Positions 62,067 through 64,000 of a stretch of 64,000 nucleotides of DNA are shown piece by piece. The DNA is from Proteiniphilum acetatigenes DSM 18083. Lineage in GTDB: Bacteria; Bacteroidota; Bacteroidia; Bacteroidales; Dysgonomonadaceae. How positions within the stretch are numbered: position 1 is the stretch's first letter; each line of letters begins with the position of its first letter. The translations under genes and the position numbers were made by a program. The notes under the pieces are model-generated. The model had not been told where the DNA came from. It made no database searches and worked only from the letters and a program-made list of their open reading frames with translations. Location of the stretch: positions 62,001 to 126,000 of the forward strand of contig NZ_KB905701.1 of the NCBI RefSeq assembly GCF_000380985.1, in the 5' to 3' direction.

Positions 62067-63518
62067 ATGAAAACAATCACTCATTTTTTTGCGCTTTTTA
62101 TACTGGTTTTCTTTGTTTCGTGTCAGACGGGAGAAGACGACATTTATCTCGGCGGGGATTTGGGCGAAATATCGGGTACATATAACGAGAAGTACAAGGA
62201 TTATGATGAAAATCCGTTTTTGAAAGTAAACGAATTTCCGAAATCTACATTTTCTATTGACGCCGACGGTGCATCTTATGCCAATATGCGCCGTTTTGTA
62301 TATCTCGGACAAAAGCCGCCCAAAGCATCAGTTCGAACGGAAGAATATGTCAATTATTTTACGTACGATTATCCTGAACCGGAATCAGGCGAAAATGTTT
62401 CATTAAGTTCCGATATTGTTACCTGTCCGTGGAACGAAGAGCATCATATTTTACGGTTGGGCATGAAAGGAAAAACTATTCCCAAAGATCAGTTGTCCCC
62501 TTCAAATTACGTGTTTCTGATCGATGTGTCCGGTTCCATGAACTCTCCCGATAAACTGGGTATTCTTAAAAAAGGTTTCAAGCAGTTAGTAGACGAATTG
62601 AATCCGGAGGACCGGATCGCTATCGTTACCTATGCCGGGCAGGTAGGTGTGTTGCTGCCATCTACAAACGCATCGGAAAAGGATAAGATAAAAAATGCGA
62701 TCGATAAGTTAGGCGCCGGAGGTTCAACAGCTGGTGCGGCGGGAATTACAACGGCATACGAAATCGCGCAGGAAAATTTCATTCAGGATGGGAATAACCG
62801 GATTATACTGGGAACCGACGGTGATTTCAATGTGGGTGTTTCTTCCACAGACGATTTGGTGAAACTGATAGAGAAAAAGCGGAAAAGTGGTATTTACCTC
62901 ACGGTGTTGGGCGTGGGCGGAGGCAATCTCAACGACCACATGATGGAACAAATTGCCAATAAAGGGAACGGCAATTATGAGTATATTGATAACGCATCGC
63001 AGATACAGAAAGTGTTTGTGTATGAGAAATCGAAGTTCCATACCGTGGCAAAAGATGCTAAAATACAGATTACGTTCAATCCCGATATGGTGGATGCTTA
63101 TCGATTGATTGGCTATGAAAATCGTAAATTGGATGATGAAGATTTTGAGGACGACGAAAAAGATGCCGGCGAAATAGGCGCTACGCAGACCATTACGGCG
63201 TTGTATGAAGTAGTATTGAAGAGCACGGATGCTTCGGCCGAATACGCCAATTTTGATTTCCGTTATAAATTTCCGGACAGTGATAACAGCCGGATACTGA
63301 ATCTTTCCATTAAAAATAGACCGGTTGGCATCACTGCCGGTTCGGCTGAAACGCGTTTTGCGGTATCGGTTGCCGGATTTGGCTTGATTCTGCGGGAATC
63401 GGAATACAAAGGTTCGCTCGATCTGAAAATGGTAAAAGAGCTTGCCGGTTCTTCCCTTTCTTTTGATCCGAACGGATACCGGAAAGAGTTTGTGGAACTG
63501 ATCGGGAAGATAAATTGA
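62067..63518 (+). CDS. vWA-domain lipoprotein (YfbK-like, DUF3520)
   Basis: A lipoprotein of about 483 residues (lipobox LVFFVSC). An N-terminal region with NEFPKSTFSIDADGASYANM and PKASVRTEEYVNYFTYDYPE precedes a von Willebrand factor A domain with a complete MIDAS (FLIDVSGSMN; Thr in AAGITTAYEI; the ILGTDGDFNVG segment). The C-terminal DUF3520-like part includes KFHTVAKDAKIQITFNPDMV and AETRFAVSVAGFGLILRESE. YfbK-like proteins are widespread and poorly understood; metal-dependent binding of a protein ligand at the envelope is expected. The ATG at 62067 starts the signal peptide. Confidence 0.9.
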   Translation: MKTITHFFALFILVFFVSCQTGEDDIYLGGDLGEISGTYNEKYKDYDENPFLKVNEFPKSTFSIDADGASYANMRRFVYLGQKPPKASVRTEEYVNYFTYDYPEPESGENVSLSSDIVTCPWNEEHHILRLGMKGKTIPKDQLSPSNYVFLIDVSGSMNSPDKLGILKKGFKQLVDELNPEDRIAIVTYAGQVGVLLPSTNASEKDKIKNAIDKLGAGGSTAGAAGITTAYEIAQENFIQDGNNRIILGTDGDFNVGVSSTDDLVKLIEKKRKSGIYLTVLGVGGGNLNDHMMEQIANKGNGNYEYIDNASQIQKVFVYEKSKFHTVAKDAKIQITFNPDMVDAYRLIGYENRKLDDEDFEDDEKDAGEIGATQTITALYEVVLKSTDASAEYANFDFRYKFPDSDNSRILNLSIKNRPVGITAGSAETRFAVSVAGFGLILRESEYKGSLDLKMVKELAGSSLSFDPNGYRKEFVELIGKIN

Positions 63519-63543
63519 GGAAACATTTAACAAGTGGATAAAA

Positions 63544-64000
63544 ATGAACAGATTTTCTTTAATTACAGTTTTAGCTTTGTCCGTATTATGTATTTGCACC
63601 GGTTGCGATAGAGAAATAAATACAGAATCACCTTATATTGAAGGATTGACGATTGACAATTATCCTATAATAGACGGCTCTACATCAACGCTTCCATTAA
63701 ACACGGTGATTGCCTGTGAATTAATGGGGCTTAATTATCAATGGCAGGAAAATAAGAAAGATAATGCGTCTAAAACGTGGAGTATTGAGCCACGGATTAA
63801 AGGTAACCTGAGAAAAAAATTTGATAGAGTAGTCAGAAGCTCCCAGACACACAATTCCTATATCAATCTGATCAACAGAGAGGCGGATATTGTGCTAACG
63901 GCACGGACAATGTCTCCCGATGAAAAAAAGTACGCCGAAGCCCGGGGAGTTTCTTTAATTGAAACTCCAATCGCTCTTGACGCTTTCATTTTTATTGTTA
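63544..64000 (+). CDS. PstS-like substrate-binding lipoprotein (3' end beyond window)
   Basis: The first 152 codons of a lipoprotein (LSVLCICTGC lipobox, Cys21). The segment YPIIDGSTSTLPLNTVIACE, with a phosphate-loop-like DGSTST, and INREADIVLTARTMSPDEKK and SLIETPIALDAFIFIV match the PBP-like domain of PstS-type phosphate-binding proteins. The spacing is unusual, with a basic stretch (KGNLRKKFDRVV) between. The gene starts 25 bp after the vWA gene and runs off the window. A lone PstS-like lipoprotein beside a vWA lipoprotein need not be a transporter component. Confidence 0.8.
   Translation, partial: MNRFSLITVLALSVLCICTGCDREINTESPYIEGLTIDNYPIIDGSTSTLPLNTVIACELMGLNYQWQENKKDNASKTWSIEPRIKGNLRKKFDRVVRSSQTHNSYINLINREADIVLTARTMSPDEKKYAEARGVSLIETPIALDAFIFIV

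Noticed and set aside
62724-63599. A 291-residue minus-strand ORF opposite the vWA gene
   Set aside because: It is an antisense shadow of the vWA reading frame, with no signal peptide or domain and skewed Ile/Phe/Arg composition.

Overview
The window is 64 kb of a Bacteroidales chromosome, most plausibly from the Dysgonomonadaceae/Porphyromonadaceae-like part of the order; this taxonomic guess is inference. The pointers are a SusC/SusD polysaccharide-utilisation locus, Bacteroidetes promoters (TTTG at -33, TAnnTTTG at -7), many lipoproteins with short lipoboxes, few Shine-Dalgarno sites, a Rho factor with a long disordered insert, and DUF families typical of Bacteroides relatives (DUF3256, DUF6157, DUF6340, DUF6377). 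Most of it is ordinary chromosome. No transposase, phage or CRISPR array is visible.

Layout. 1-8.2 kb: 3' end of prfC, an MscS channel, a TPR protein, a YpfJ-type metallopeptidase, a CotH-like lipoprotein, a DUF438/PAS/DUF1858 sensor and an orphan sigma factor. 8.4-12.9 kb (minus strand): tRNA-Arg(CCG), DUF3256 protein, GH29 fucosidase, small lipoprotein, acyl-CoA ligase. 13-16.4 kb: mtaB, an LpxL-type acyltransferase and a GT2 enzyme. 16.5-18.7 kb: PorT-like barrel, a 55-residue 2[4Fe-4S] ferredoxin and gapA. 19-23.1 kb (minus): a four-gene operon (polyprenyl-phosphate GT2, duplicated LAB_N membrane protein, ArnT-like GT39, UDP-glucuronate 4-epimerase) that looks like a galacturonic acid envelope-decoration pathway. 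23.2-33.1 kb: MBL-fold hydrolase, a truncated erm-like rRNA methylase behind a leader-peptide-like region, aldo/keto reductase, dienelactone hydrolase, a 5 x 22 bp tandem repeat, DUF6157, the satD-DUF3307 pair, mgsA, phosphoglucomutase and a C69 dipeptidase.

33.4-42.8 kb (plus): FtsB/DivIC-like protein, a small membrane protein, a two-component phosphorelay whose response regulator has a degenerate AAA+ domain, xerD, dnaN, a DnaQ-like exonuclease, a lipoprotein and truA. 42.9-53.6 kb is the PUL: DUF6377 regulator, DUF1080 enzyme, SusC, SusD, SusE/F-like lipoprotein and GH31 enzyme; the SusE/F and GH31 genes are separated by a perfect 17-bp hairpin. 53.7-64 kb: rho, a DUF6340 lipoprotein, etfB-etfA-(four-helix-bundle gene)-acyl-CoA dehydrogenase, a vWA lipoprotein and the start of a PstS-like lipoprotein gene.

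The most unusual material is intergenic: a dispersed hairpin repeat family (one copy carries the complete promoter of the etf operon), low-complexity tracts placed just before start codons of unrelated genes, the 22-bp tandem array, tandem palindromes in front of satD, and the leader ORF/hairpin upstream of the erm remnant.
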